Part shown: piece after piece, positions 15,744 to 24,658 of the stretch
How positions within the stretch are numbered: position 1 is the stretch's first letter
Layout: each line of letters begins with the position of its first letter
DNA from: an uncultured Sporosarcina sp.
Lineage (GTDB): Bacteria; Bacillota; Bacilli; Bacillales_A; Planococcaceae
Length of the DNA: 64,000 nucleotides
Assembly: GCA_948469885.1 (NCBI GenBank)
Contig: CAOKMT010000005.1
Coordinates: 54,792 to 118,791, forward strand
Reading direction: 5' to 3'
Made by a program: the position numbers and the translations under genes
The notes under the pieces: model-generated
Databases searched by the model: none
What the model was told of the DNA's origin: nothing
What the model saw: only the letters and a program-made list of their open reading frames with translations

Positions 15744-16943
15744 CTATGATAGTGCGGTAATGAAACGCTGGACTCCATCTTTCACCAGAGAAGGTGCACA
15801 GGCGACATTCATGCGAAGAAATCCTTTCCCAGCTTCACCATATTTTGAGCCTGGTTCCAATGCAAGTCTTCCTTTATCCAATAACTTCTTCATTACTTTT
15901 TCTTCAGTAAGTCCGGTATCCCGGTAGTCAATCCAAAGTAAATAAGTGGCGTGCGGTTTTTTGATTTTTATGCCCTCTACCTTTTCAGTTAATTCTTGGA
16001 TAACATAATCCATATTCAAAGAGAGAATTTCAAGCAATTTTAAGAGCCAAGGATACCCTTCTTTGTATGCCGCTTTTAGCGCAGAAGCAGCGAATGGACT
16101 AAGCCGATTAATGCCCATCTGTCCATGTACCAATCGATCCTGTTCAAGTTGTTCCCGAATGTTTGCATCGGGTGAAATCAGGAAAGCAGCTTGAACGCCA
16201 GCAAGATTGAATGTTTTTGTCGGTGCAACACAGGTGATGATACGCTTTGCTTCTTCCCCTGCAATTGCGGCAAGTGCGATATGTTTATATTCAGGAAACA
16301 CAAGATCTGCATGGATTTCATCTGATAAGATCAAAACGTCATATCTTGCACAAAGTTCAATTATCTTTTTTAGTTCCTTTTCTGTCCAAACAATTCCACC
16401 TGGATTATGCGGATTGCAAAGAAGAAACAATTTAACGTTTTGCTGCAAGGCTTTCTCAAATTCCACGAAATCGATTGAATAATTCCCCTCTTCTTCAGTC
16501 AGGACACATTCAACAAGCGTCCGTTGCATTCTATTCGGAAGTTGGAAAAAGGGTGGATAAATAGGTGTTGTGATTAAAATGCTATCCTCTTTTGTAGTAA
16601 ATGTTTCAATGACCGAAGCAATTGCTGGGACAACACCATGATGAAGCACCATCCAGTCATTTTGCGTATACCACGCGTGACGATTTTCAAGCCAAAGACG
16701 GACAGCATCTTTACAAGTTTCATCCAGGTAAGAATATCCGAATACGCCATGATCAAGGCATTCTTGCATAGCATCAATTACGACTTTTGGAGCGGCAAAA
16801 TCCATATCCGCAATCCACATCGGCAAAATATCAGATGCGTCATCAACTCCAAAAACTTGCTCCATCGTATTCCACTTAACAGAAGGAGCCTTTCTTCTAT
16901 CAATTACATTTTCAAATATAGTTATTGCTTCAAATGAATTCAC
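15744..16943 (-). CDS. patB: PatB/MalY family PLP-dependent aminotransferase (cystathionine beta-lyase type)
   Basis: 399-residue fold-type I PLP enzyme. Family members release pyruvate, ammonia and a thiol from cystathionine or other cysteine S-conjugates. Visible motifs are MWIADMDF, GYSY, LLCNPHNPGG, LILSDEIHADLV and the Schiff-base lysine in APTKTFNLAG; the C-terminal FLRMNVACAP carries the carboxylate-binding Arg. Start is GTG 16943 with AAGAGGGA upstream. It leads the operon with a CynX/NimT transporter and diverges from a LysR gene, so the LysR product is the likely regulator. The symbol patB denotes the family; exact substrate is not evident. Confidence 0.85.
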   Translation of the reverse strand: MNSFEAITIFENVIDRRKAPSVKWNTMEQVFGVDDASDILPMWIADMDFAAPKVVIDAMQECLDHGVFGYSYLDETCKDAVRLWLENRHAWYTQNDWMVLHHGVVPAIASVIETFTTKEDSILITTPIYPPFFQLPNRMQRTLVECVLTEEEGNYSIDFVEFEKALQQNVKLFLLCNPHNPGGIVWTEKELKKIIELCARYDVLILSDEIHADLVFPEYKHIALAAIAGEEAKRIITCVAPTKTFNLAGVQAAFLISPDANIREQLEQDRLVHGQMGINRLSPFAASALKAAYKEGYPWLLKLLEILSLNMDYVIQELTEKVEGIKIKKPHATYLLWIDYRDTGLTEEKVMKKLLDKGRLALEPGSKYGEAGKGFLRMNVACAPSLVKDGVQRFITALS

Positions 16944-17192
16944 GTTTATCCCTCTTTTCTTTTTTTCTACATTGATTCAGCACTGCAAAGCTTGCGATGC
17001 CATTCCCTTGTCTGTCTGGCTTAAACTCATATTGTCGCCGCCGTACAGCCCCAGGGTTGATCTAATTGATTAACTGTGAAAACTGTGTACAACTGTAAGC
17101 TAGACTTAATAGTTCAACTTAGAGAGTAGTATTGGAATGTAATTGTAACAGGCTATCGTATATACTAAAAATACATAATTCATATTGCGCTC

Positions 17193-17207
17193 ATACTGAA
17201 AAAGTAT
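17193..17207. promoter_or_regulatory. Putative LysR-type operator (T-N11-A)
   Basis: ATACT-GAAAA-AGTAT is a perfect 5-5-5 palindrome 22 nt before the LysR start. A related ATACTAAAAATAC lies at about 17162-17174. This T-N11-A form and divergent position match LysR autoregulatory sites. Confidence 0.6.
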
Positions 17208-17229
17208 AAATTAATTAGGGGGGATTGTG

Positions 17230-18096
17230 ATGGACATAAGACAACTGAGATATTTCTTGGCAATTGCTGAAGAGGGGAATATTACAAAAGCAGCAAAGAG
17301 ACTCCATATTGCACAGCCACCCCTCAGTCATCAACTTAAACAGTTAGAGGAGAATTTAGGGGTTGTGCTGCTAGAAAGAAATACACGTAAAATACAGATT
17401 ACGGACGCTGGAAGACTTCTTCAAAACAGGGCTAGACAAATCATAGACCTTTTTGAGCGGACGGAAAAAGAATTAAAAGACATAAAAGCGGGACAGCTAG
17501 GCACACTTTCCATAGGGACAATATCTTCCGTAGGGGAAACAATGCTACCAGTAAAAATACAAGGTTTCCATGAGGACTACCCCGGTGTTGATTTTCAAAT
17601 TAAAGAAAGCAGTGCCTTTGAAATTATTGAATGGGTCAAAGATGGGATTGTAGAAATTGGGATTGTTCGTACTCCTTTTAATCTGGATACCTTTGAATAT
17701 ATTGATCTACCTAATGAACCAATGATGGCTGGTGCATCGGATTTATTCTGGGATGATAGTGGGGGATGTATCGATAATCTAAAAAAGCTGGAAGGTAAGC
17801 CATTGCTTGTCTACAACAGGTTTGCAGTCAATATTGAAGAAGCTTGTTGGAAGGCCGGTTTTGAACCTAGGATCGTAGGCAAGACAGATGACACAAGATC
17901 AATGTTAAACTGGGCAGGTCTTGGAATGGGAATCGCAATTCTACCAAGAGATGCGTGTTCATTAAAATCGGATGTGAAACTTAATTTCAAAGAAATCAAA
18001 GAAGAGTCTCTTGTTACACGAATTGTGATCATTTGGATGAAACACCGTTACTTGTCTACTCCAGCCAAAAACTTTTTAGGGCTCTTTAATACTTGA
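17230..18096 (+). CDS. LysR family transcriptional regulator
   Basis: 288-residue LysR protein. The N-terminal winged helix reads MDIRQLRYFLAIAEEGN and TKAAKRLHIAQPPLSHQLKQ, and the linker helix leads to a substrate-binding domain (residues 90-288) of two Rossmann-like lobes. Start ATG 17230 has GGGGGG 6 nt upstream; a GTG one codon earlier is less well spaced. It is transcribed away from patB and the transporter, which it probably controls, with palindromes of T-N11-A form in the 280-bp gap. Inducer unknown; sulfur or cysteine metabolites are a reasonable guess. Confidence 0.9.
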   Translation: MDIRQLRYFLAIAEEGNITKAAKRLHIAQPPLSHQLKQLEENLGVVLLERNTRKIQITDAGRLLQNRARQIIDLFERTEKELKDIKAGQLGTLSIGTISSVGETMLPVKIQGFHEDYPGVDFQIKESSAFEIIEWVKDGIVEIGIVRTPFNLDTFEYIDLPNEPMMAGASDLFWDDSGGCIDNLKKLEGKPLLVYNRFAVNIEEACWKAGFEPRIVGKTDDTRSMLNWAGLGMGIAILPRDACSLKSDVKLNFKEIKEESLVTRIVIIWMKHRYLSTPAKNFLGLFNT

Positions 18097-18427
18097 CTAT
18101 TGTAGCGAGGGGACAATTGATCACTTTCTATGTCCTTTGCAGAAAATATACGTCCGGTTGTTATCGACGCTTTTGCTTTTGGTCACAAAAAACGGTTCTT
18201 CGTGACGATTTTTCCTGTGAAGTCAGTAGCCTAGACCAATGACTGATTTGCCTGTCCTTTTAGAAAGCGACTTTACCAATGGATTTAAAATAATTTACGC
18301 AGAACCTGTAATGATTAATCCAATAACCATTTGTGTCCCTAGAACTGTCTCCATAATTTCTCCCTCAATATAAGATCATTGTCATCAATCACGCCTCAGC
18401 GCAATTGATTCGCTACATCTATATATA
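18097..18427. other. Intergenic stretch, kinase/LysR convergent gap
   Basis: Apart from the candidate peptide, this holds a hairpin at 18387-18406 (AATCACGC-CTCA-GCGCAATT), a weaker relative of hairpins at 36524 and 45459. No other gene or clear promoter is seen. Confidence 0.5.
18295..18354 (-). CDS. Candidate 19-residue hydrophobic peptide
   Basis: The frame encodes METVLGTQMVIGLIITGSA, then TAA. GAGGGAG ends 5 nt before the ATG, an unusually good ribosome site for such a short frame. The sequence is amphiphilic to hydrophobic, as in small membrane peptides. It lies downstream of, and separated by a terminator from, the histidine kinase. No homologue is recognised; it may be chance. Confidence 0.3.
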   Translation of the reverse strand: METVLGTQMVIGLIITGSA

Positions 18428-18459
18428 GCAAAAGAATAGGACACTTACACGTCCTATTC
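18428..18459 (-). terminator. Terminator of the two-component operon
   Basis: GAATAGGAC (18434-18442) and GTCCTATTC (18451-18459) form a perfect 9-bp stem, followed on the minus strand by TTTTGC. Confidence 0.85.
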
Positions 18460-18469
18460 CTAGGCTACA

Positions 18470-20515
18470 TTATTCATTCGGAAATTTTGGTAAATAAATC
18501 ATTGACTTGAACAAGTCGCCATCTACTTGAATGAAAAACTTTCCATGCTGGATGTGAATAAGACTTTCAGCAATCGACAACCCTAATCCGCTACCTTGAC
18601 TTGACCTCGACTCATCGCCTCGTTTAAATCGTTCCATTAATTCATCAGCTGAAATATTTAATTCATATGCTGAAATGTTTTTAAATGTCACGTGTATCTC
18701 ATTGCCCACATCTTCAACATCAATATATACCCTTGACGCAGGCTGTGCGTATTTAAAAATATTCGAAAACAAATTTTCAATGGAGCGCCATAGCAGTTTG
18801 CCGTCAGCCTTCACATACACCTTTTCTGTCGGGTGGGCTAACTTAACATCTAATGCCGATGCTTCAATTTTTTCATCCATTTCTCCGATTCCTTGCGTTA
18901 ATAATGATACGATGTCAATCCGTTCTACCTGAACGGGTATACTTCCACTTGACGCTTTTGCCGCTTCAAATAAGTCATCCGTTAAGTGCTTGAGTCTTTT
19001 CGATTTTTGGTCTAACACATCTATATATTCAGCAATTTTTTCAGGGTCGTTTTCTATCTTTAACAAATCGACAAACGTAATAATAGAAGTTAAAGGCGTT
19101 CTAATATCATGCGAAACATTCGTAATGAGCTCTGTTTTTAAACGCTCGCTCTTAATCTCACTATCCACCGACTTTTTTAACCCATCAGTAATATTATTAA
19201 TATTCGCTGCGAGTCGACTAAATTCCCCTTTTCCCTCTACTTCAATTCGATGATGAAGATCACCATTCTTAATCAGCTCTACGCCTTCTTTAATCCGGTT
19301 AAACGACTTGACCTTTTTCAGCGCAAACCAGGCAACTAAGCCCATCGTAATGGGAAACATGAAAAATGTTGCCACAACTACTATTGGATAGCCAATGACA
19401 AATAGCACAATTTTCACACCCATACTACCGCTATCAAAAACATGTTTCACCAAGAGAACAATCTTTTTAAGCATTTGATATATGAGTGTATGCGAAAAGA
19501 TTGTTCTATTTTTAATATGCTTGACGAGTGATAAAATCAGTAGTAAAACAATGATAAAAATGGGGACGGTGAGAAGCAGGTAATTATCTCGAAACATTTC
19601 AACATTCAGTACAAACCACATCGACATTAAACAACCAACAATCACTATATTTAGGTCATTATAAAGCTTGTCCACAACATGAAAATGAATGTTTTTATCT
19701 GTAAACGATGTTTTTCCAATCACAATCATTAAATAGATAAACGACACAATAAATCCTATCAAAAAGGCGATAGATTCATTCAAAAACTTTTGTGCTTTTG
19801 CTTGATTGGCCTCCCATTCTTGTATTTTGGGCTGTAGGAAAGCATCTGTATATGCTACATACATCACGTCTGTTTGTGGATTCAGTGCATCAACCCTATA
19901 CGTAAAAAAATCATAGTAGGCACTTTCCACCACTCTATTGGGGTACACTTTTTGTTGATAATCCCCAAACAGCGCATAGGCATCATACGCTTCAAATTGC
20001 TCTCTCTGATTCAGTTCACTATTGGAAAATACATGTTCACCATCACTCGCGTAATAGACAATCCCTTCATACTTTTCCAGTGTATTGACTAACTGGTAAA
20101 ACTCCTTCACTTGCATTTGTGCGCGTTTTTCTTTTTTTTGCTTGATATCATCTGCATAGATTTCTTTGAAAATACGCCTATTGTCCGCTTCTTTTAGGTC
20201 ATGGTTATATTCATTTGAAGCGTAATAGTCATTGTATAACTCGTCTTCAATGACTCGGCTGTCTTCTTTCGTCAATGCCTTACCACTTAAAATATACTCT
20301 TCACTTTTATAGGTTCCGATTAATGCCGTTAACATGGTATAGATGCCGTAACTTTCCTCTGCGAACGCTTGGCTTTCAAAGTAATTATCTGCATTATCGA
20401 GATAGACCCTATCGTATTCCAAATCAATCAGTGCCTTCGCTATACATGTTAAACAAACGACAGCAATTAAAAATACAAGCATCTTCGTAATGCGCGCATG
20501 GCTAATATTTTTCAA
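18470..20515 (-). CDS. Sensor histidine kinase, multi-transmembrane, VanS-like
   Basis: 681-residue membrane kinase. One helix near the N terminus (MLVFLIAVVCLTCIAKAL) is followed by about 200 extracellular residues rich in charged helices. Then come several closely spaced helices (about 245-410), a HAMP-like linker, the phospho-acceptor block NVSHDIRTPLTSI and a short ATPase domain with N box SIENLFSNIFKYA and G2 box GSGLGLSIAESL. The extracellular domain is not recognised. Start is uncertain: TTG 20515 (LKNISHAR) with GGGGAG 12 nt upstream is preferred over TTG 20539 inside the regulator's last codons. It overlaps the response regulator by 14 nt and is clearly its partner. Stimulus unknown; cell-envelope stress is possible. 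Confidence 0.85.
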   Translation of the reverse strand: MKNISHARITKMLVFLIAVVCLTCIAKALIDLEYDRVYLDNADNYFESQAFAEESYGIYTMLTALIGTYKSEEYILSGKALTKEDSRVIEDELYNDYYASNEYNHDLKEADNRRIFKEIYADDIKQKKEKRAQMQVKEFYQLVNTLEKYEGIVYYASDGEHVFSNSELNQREQFEAYDAYALFGDYQQKVYPNRVVESAYYDFFTYRVDALNPQTDVMYVAYTDAFLQPKIQEWEANQAKAQKFLNESIAFLIGFIVSFIYLMIVIGKTSFTDKNIHFHVVDKLYNDLNIVIVGCLMSMWFVLNVEMFRDNYLLLTVPIFIIVLLLILSLVKHIKNRTIFSHTLIYQMLKKIVLLVKHVFDSGSMGVKIVLFVIGYPIVVVATFFMFPITMGLVAWFALKKVKSFNRIKEGVELIKNGDLHHRIEVEGKGEFSRLAANINNITDGLKKSVDSEIKSERLKTELITNVSHDIRTPLTSIITFVDLLKIENDPEKIAEYIDVLDQKSKRLKHLTDDLFEAAKASSGSIPVQVERIDIVSLLTQGIGEMDEKIEASALDVKLAHPTEKVYVKADGKLLWRSIENLFSNIFKYAQPASRVYIDVEDVGNEIHVTFKNISAYELNISADELMERFKRGDESRSSQGSGLGLSIAESLIHIQHGKFFIQVDGDLFKSMIYLPKFPNE

Positions 20516-21188
20516 CTTTATACCCAACTCCCCATACAACTTTTAAATACCTCGGTTCTTTCGGATTGATTTCAATTTTTTCTCGAATCTTTCGGATATG
20601 AACCGAAACCGTATTTTCTGGATTAACAGCTCTTTCATTCCAGACCTTTTCATAAATCTCTTCAATTGTGAATACTCGCCCAGCATTTGCAGTGAGGAGC
20701 TTTAAAATTTTATACTGCATTGGTGTCAAATGAACTTCTTCTTTATCCACGCTAATGACTTTCCGTTCATCGTCAATCATGAGCCCACCCGATTGAAATA
20801 CAGAACTACTCACCTCGAGACTGCCAAATGTCGTATACCTTCTTAGCAACGATTTCACTCTAGCTATCAGTTCTAACGGATTAAACGGCTTAGCCATATA
20901 ATCATCTGCGCCGATATTCAATCCAAGTATTTTGTCATGATCCTCCGACTTTGCAGAAAGCATAATTAGTGGAATCATATTCTCTTGCCGTATCTTCATC
21001 GTCGCTGTAATTCCATCCATTTTTGGCATCATAATATCCATAATAATTAAGTGAATAGCATACTCTCGAATTAGATCGATTGCTTCTAGCCCATTGTAAG
21101 CTTTGAATACTTGATATCCTTCATTTTCTAAATAAATACTAATTGCCCTTACAATTTCTTTATCATCATCACAAATTAAAATGTTCAA
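20502..21188 (-). CDS. Response regulator, OmpR/VanR family
   Basis: Two-domain response regulator of about 228 residues. The receiver has the acidic pair in ICDDDKE, the phospho-acceptor Asp in LIIMDIMMPKMDG, Thr/Ser in MLSAKSED and the Lys in MAKPFNP. The OmpR-type winged helix ends in SVHIRKIREKIE...YLKVVWGVGYK. Start is uncertain: TTG 21188 has GGAG 9 nt upstream; ATG 21194 and ATG 21203 are poorly spaced. TTCTTA direct repeats sit in the upstream region, pointing to autoregulation. No obvious target operon such as an antibiotic-resistance gene lies beside it. Confidence 0.88.
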   Translation of the reverse strand: MNILICDDDKEIVRAISIYLENEGYQVFKAYNGLEAIDLIREYAIHLIIMDIMMPKMDGITATMKIRQENMIPLIMLSAKSEDHDKILGLNIGADDYMAKPFNPLELIARVKSLLRRYTTFGSLEVSSSVFQSGGLMIDDERKVISVDKEEVHLTPMQYKILKLLTANAGRVFTIEEIYEKVWNERAVNPENTVSVHIRKIREKIEINPKEPRYLKVVWGVGYKVEKY

Positions 21189-21261
21189 CGACATCCACTC
21201 CATCTCTTTCGGCTCATATGATCACCCCTATGAATTCGTATAAGGATATGATACTCACTAA

Positions 21262-21301
21262 ATCTTAACAAACACGCACACCAATTCTTAATGTTTTCTT
21301 A
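21262..21301 (-). promoter_or_regulatory. Direct repeats upstream of the response regulator
   Basis: Minus-strand TAAGAA occurs at 21301-21296 and 21290-21285 (11 bp apart) and TAAGAT at 21267-21262 (about two turns further). OmpR-type regulators bind such phased repeats; TATCAT follows as a possible -10 at about 21247-21252. Confidence 0.45.
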
Positions 21302-21386
21302 GTGTTTTTCGAAGCAAGTGAAGTACATGAAAAGATCCTTAGGTAATTACTATATAAGTTGAAATAAAGAGGCTCTCTCAATAAGA

Positions 21387-21468
21387 AAATCGTTGAAACG
21401 GCTCCTCTTCGCTGCGGGGTCTTCAACTAACGCTTTTCCCGCAGGAGTGTTGCCTTATTCAACGATTT
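21387..21468. repeat. Large imperfect palindrome of the GCGGG/CCCGC type
   Basis: Arms AAATCGTTGAA (21387-21397) and TTCAACGATTT (21458-21468) are perfect complements. Nested inside are CTCCT/AGGAG and TGCGGG/CCCGCA. Such dispersed hairpins with a CTGCGGG core are common in Bacillaceae intergenic DNA; function unknown. Confidence 0.65.
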
Positions 21469-21500
21469 ACAAATGGGCTATTCTTAAGTTCAACATATAT

Positions 21501-21537
21501 AAAAGCCGACTTTCTGTTTGCTCAGAAAGTCGGCTTT
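21501..21537 (-). terminator. Terminator of rlmH operon
   Basis: AAAGCCGACTTTCTG and CAGAAAGTCGGCTTT form a perfect 15-bp stem around six bases, T-rich on both strands. Confidence 0.9.
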
Positions 21538-21585
21538 AGTTTTGTATTCATATCTAATTTGACAAATGTAAAGCAAAAACCTCAT

Positions 21586-22065
21586 TTACTTATGGTACGG
21601 TTCTCCCTTCATAATCCGAAAAGCCCGATACACTTGCTCCATCAAAATCAATTTCATCAGTTGATGGGGAAATGTCATTTTAGAAAACGACAGCAATTCA
21701 TTCGCCCGCTTATAAATTGATTCGTGTAATCCAAGTGAGCCGCCTATGACAAAACAGACTTTACTTTTACCATATGTCATTAAAGATTCTAAATCCGCCG
21801 CGAGCTGTTCAGAAGTCTTCATCTTCCCTTCAATCGCAAGTGCAATGACATACTCATCCGTACCGATTTTCGCCAAAATGCGATCTGCTTCTTTTTTCTT
21901 AACAATTTCCATATCCGCTTCGCTTAACGATTCAGGCGCTTTCTCATCTGCCACTTCGACTACATTCATTTTTGCGTAGGGTTTAAGGCGTTTTTCAAAC
22001 TCCGCGATTCCCATTTTCAAATATTTATCTTTCAGTTTTCCAACAGTTAGTATTGATATATTCAC
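21586..22065 (-). CDS. rlmH: 23S rRNA (pseudouridine1915-N3)-methyltransferase RlmH
   Basis: SPOUT-class methyltransferase that modifies pseudouridine 1915 in helix 69 of 23S rRNA using SAM. It begins with [15 protein letters not shown] and has the knot signatures [13 protein letters not shown] and [22 protein letters not shown], ending in GEPYHK as in nearly all homologues. Start GTG 22065 gives exactly 159 residues, the family length; the frame upstream of it to 22161 is not conserved and is packed with DnaA boxes. Last gene of the htrC-CxxH-rlmH stretch. Confidence 0.95.
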   Translation of the reverse strand: MNISILTVGKLKDKYLKMGIAEFEKRLKPYAKMNVVEVADEKAPESLSEADMEIVKKKEADRILAKIGTDEYVIALAIEGKMKTSEQLAADLESLMTYGKSKVCFVIGGSLGLHESIYKRANELLSFSKMTFPHQLMKLILMEQVYRAFRIMKGEPYHK

Positions 22066-22090
22066 AGGTTTGTCCACTCTTTCTAAATAG

Positions 22091-22444
22091 TTATACACAG
22101 AACTTATACACATACCCACAGGTTTATCTATATATTGTAGAAGATCATTCGTTCGACACAATATACAATGTAGCTTGATGACAGTATGTACAATTTGTGG
22201 ATAACTTATTTTCTTGATCCACTTCTGTCATGATCGGGAACTTCTCTTCTTCCACTATAAAATCCTCAAGTGCTTGATCTATATGGCTTTGGCAACTATA
22301 AATTTTCATTATTCCACCAACTTTCTTCTTTTTTGCAATACACAAACTTATGCACAAATATTTAGATTTATCCACAAACACTAAATTGTACATTAAAATA
22401 GACAGGATAGCCGATAAATTAGCTATTCTGTCTATTGTGGATAA
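22091..22444. promoter_or_regulatory. DnaA-box cluster upstream of rlmH / around the CxxH gene
   Basis: Perfect TTATCCACA or its complement occurs at 22196-22204, 22368-22376 and 22436-22444. TTATACACA is found at 22091-22099 and 22104-22112, and TTATGCACA at 22348-22356. Known: B. subtilis has a DnaA-box cluster at yydA, the rlmH orthologue, about the same distance from oriC; such clusters titrate DnaA. Conservation of position supports function. Confidence 0.75.
22145..22309 (-). CDS. CxxH/CxxC protein (YyzF family)
   Basis: 54-residue protein. The motifs SCQSHID near the N terminus and NCTYCHQA near residue 43 provide two Cys and a His/Cys pair, suggesting a small zinc or redox site. The family is consistently found next to rlmH and htrC in Bacillales; its function is not established. 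Start ATG 22309 has GGTGG 4-5 nt upstream; the longer frame to 22393 crosses DnaA boxes and is not conserved. Internal DnaA box at 22196-22204. Confidence 0.85.
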   Translation of the reverse strand: MKIYSCQSHIDQALEDFIVEEEKFPIMTEVDQENKLSTNCTYCHQATLYIVSNE

Positions 22445-22464
22445 GTATTTTCGTGAAAATCTAT

Positions 22465-23655
22465 TTAAAATACATTGCCCGATTCCAGTGTCATCTCAAC
22501 TTCAATGAGTTGTCCTTCACGATAGACTTTCATCGTCATCGTATCTCCTACTTCTTTCACATTATACAGATGTTTTCGTAAACCGACCATATCTTCAATT
22601 TTTTCGCCATCCATTTCTACAATGACGTCGTAACGTTGCACACCCGCCGCTTCTGCCGGAGAGCCCGAAACAACTTCATTGACGACGACGCCTTCTTTTA
22701 CATTTGCCGGCAATTTCAATACAAGTTGTTGTTGCGCTGGAATCATCGCGAGATCGATCAATGTCACACCCATTGTTGGACGAATCACTTCACCATTCTT
22801 TTCAAGCTTTTCGATGATCGGGATGGCCAAGTTGATCGGAATGGCAAGTCCAATTCCTTCCACAGTTTCTTGAGAAATCTTCATGGAATTGATACCAATT
22901 AACTGACCTGCCAGATTCATTAAAGCCCCGCCGGAATTCCCAGGGTTAATGGCTGCGTCCGTTTGTAAAACATCTGCATACCAGTCCACTTTTCCGTCCC
23001 TGTTCAAATCAATCGGAATAGAGCGGTCTTTTCCTGATAATACGCCAACTGTCACTGAACCTGAAAAACCGAGACCGAGTGGATTGCCAATTGCGATTAC
23101 CGTCTCCCCCCGTTTTAGCACATCGGAGTCCCCAAATTCAGCAACGGTTTCTACATTGGCTGCATCAATCTCAATTACGGCCAAATCAGTCCAAACATCA
23201 CTTCCGATCAGATGTCCCTCTACTTTCGTTCCATCATCGAACGTAATGTCGAGTTCTTCAGCATTTTCCACGACGTGATGATTCGTCACGATATAAGCTT
23301 TGCCATCTTGTTTTTTGTAAATGACGCCCGATCCGGTTCCCGTTTCCCGTGTCATTTCAGAGGATGACCAGAAATCGCGTACCGTTTGTAAGTTTGTCAC
23401 ACCGACCACCGTACCAGCCACTTCGCCGACAATGTCTGTAATGTCCGTATCAATGTCGATGGATCGTTGTTCTGTCGCAACTTGATTGTGATTCGTTGCT
23501 TGATCGTTCAATACCTGATTGGATGTATTGCCATTCGAAAAGAACATCCATACACTAACGAGCAAAGCCCCGACAATGATACCGAGCAATCCAAATAAGA
23601 AATGTCCACTTTTTTTGGGTGGCCGATTTTCCGGCACAGAATTAAACTCATCCAT
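22465..23655 (-). CDS. htrC: Trypsin-like serine protease HtrC (DegP/HtrA family)
   Basis: 396-residue membrane-anchored protease acting on the outer face of the membrane. After a short cytosolic tail one helix (FLFGLLGIIVGALLVSVWMF) is followed by a S1C protease domain with the triad His in TNHHVVENA, Asp in WTDLAVIEI and Ser in GNSGGALMN. A PDZ domain (about 300-390, GVVVNEVVSGSPAEAAGV) ends the protein. Start ATG 23655 has AAGGAAG upstream. It follows the wal operon after a terminator, the conserved Bacillales position, and is likely to work in envelope quality control. Confidence 0.93.
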   Translation of the reverse strand: MDEFNSVPENRPPKKSGHFLFGLLGIIVGALLVSVWMFFSNGNTSNQVLNDQATNHNQVATEQRSIDIDTDITDIVGEVAGTVVGVTNLQTVRDFWSSSEMTRETGTGSGVIYKKQDGKAYIVTNHHVVENAEELDITFDDGTKVEGHLIGSDVWTDLAVIEIDAANVETVAEFGDSDVLKRGETVIAIGNPLGLGFSGSVTVGVLSGKDRSIPIDLNRDGKVDWYADVLQTDAAINPGNSGGALMNLAGQLIGINSMKISQETVEGIGLAIPINLAIPIIEKLEKNGEVIRPTMGVTLIDLAMIPAQQQLVLKLPANVKEGVVVNEVVSGSPAEAAGVQRYDVIVEMDGEKIEDMVGLRKHLYNVKEVGDTMTMKVYREGQLIEVEMTLESGNVF

Positions 23656-23714
23656 AAGCTTCTTCCTTTCCACACTTCTTGTATGTATCTTTCCCTTTCC
23701 CCTTAAAATCTAAC

Positions 23715-23772
23715 AAAAAACCTTGTCAGCTGGCCTAGTGATTTTCCAAGCTCGCCGCCCGACAAGGTTTTT
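23715..23772 (-). terminator. Terminator of the wal operon
   Basis: Minus strand CAAAAACCTTGTC and GACAAGG-TTTTTTG pair over 7-12 bp across a GC-rich internal region (33 bp), with T6 tail. It separates walJ from htrC. Confidence 0.75.
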
Positions 23773-23858
23773 GAAGTTGAGATTATATTTTCGCAATGGG
23801 AACAGGTCCGTACCTAATATCGCTCAACGAACGCACAATCCAAACACGCTTACACTTT

Positions 23859-24647
23859 CTAAACAGTGACCAGTTCTGTCGGTTCTTCTGCATCCGTATC
23901 GTAAAGGTGGACATATTCACCCGTAATAATGCCACATGTTTTTAACGTTTGCGTGACACTCATCCTTGCCAAGTCTTTCATATTATTGTCTTTACTCAAA
24001 TGCGATAAGTAAATTCTCGTCTCTTTTTCTTCCACAACTTCACTCATCGCAACTGCCGCATCTTCATTGGAGACATGTCCAACGTCGCTTAAAATCCGAC
24101 GTTTCACCGACCAAGGATACCGCCCCATTTGCAGCATACTAACATCATGATTGCTTTCAAACACAAAAGCATCCGCCCCGCGGATTATCCCTTTCATACG
24201 GTCACTTACATAACCTGTGTCCGTAATGATCGCCAGTTTACGACCATTTTCATGAAAGGTATAAAACATCGGATCCGCTGCATCATGGGACACAGCGAAG
24301 GACTCGATATCCAAACTCCCAAATGACTTTAAGGTTTCCATATCGAATTGAAAGCATTGGTCAAGTGGAACATTACCGATTAAACCTTCCATCGCTTTCC
24401 ATGTCTTCTCATTCGCATAGATCGGCATCCCGTATTTTCTCGCGACGACGCCTAATCCTTTTATATGATCGCTATGCTCATGTGTAACAAAAATTCCATC
24501 CAGCTGATCCATCTTCCGGTCAATCTTTGCAAAAAGACTTTCTAACTTCTTGCCGCTGAATCCCGCATCGACCAGAAACATATACTCATCATTTTCTATC
24601 AATATCGCATTTCCACTACTCCCACTTGCGAGCACACTAAAACGCAT
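23859..24647 (-). CDS. walJ: Metallo-beta-lactamase fold hydrolase WalJ
   Basis: 262-residue MBL-fold protein (YycJ). The metal-binding block is [10 protein letters not shown], with further ligands in [15 protein letters not shown] and YLSHLSKDN. It starts with [13 protein letters not shown] as in all family members. Homologues are reported to be DNA 5'-3' exonucleases involved in mismatch-repair-like processing; in the operon it is the last gene, 11 nt behind walI, and its link to WalRK signalling is unclear. Cytosolic, no signal peptide. Confidence 0.94.
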   Translation of the reverse strand: MRFSVLASGSSGNAILIENDEYMFLVDAGFSGKKLESLFAKIDRKMDQLDGIFVTHEHSDHIKGLGVVARKYGMPIYANEKTWKAMEGLIGNVPLDQCFQFDMETLKSFGSLDIESFAVSHDAADPMFYTFHENGRKLAIITDTGYVSDRMKGIIRGADAFVFESNHDVSMLQMGRYPWSVKRRILSDVGHVSNEDAAVAMSEVVEEKETRIYLSHLSKDNNMKDLARMSVTQTLKTCGIITGEYVHLYDTDAEEPTELVTV

Positions 24648-24658
24648 GTTAAAACTCC

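Noticed and set aside
22145-22393. 82-residue form of the CxxH/CxxC protein
   Set aside because: The extension crosses DnaA boxes, is not conserved, and GGTGG precedes ATG 22309.
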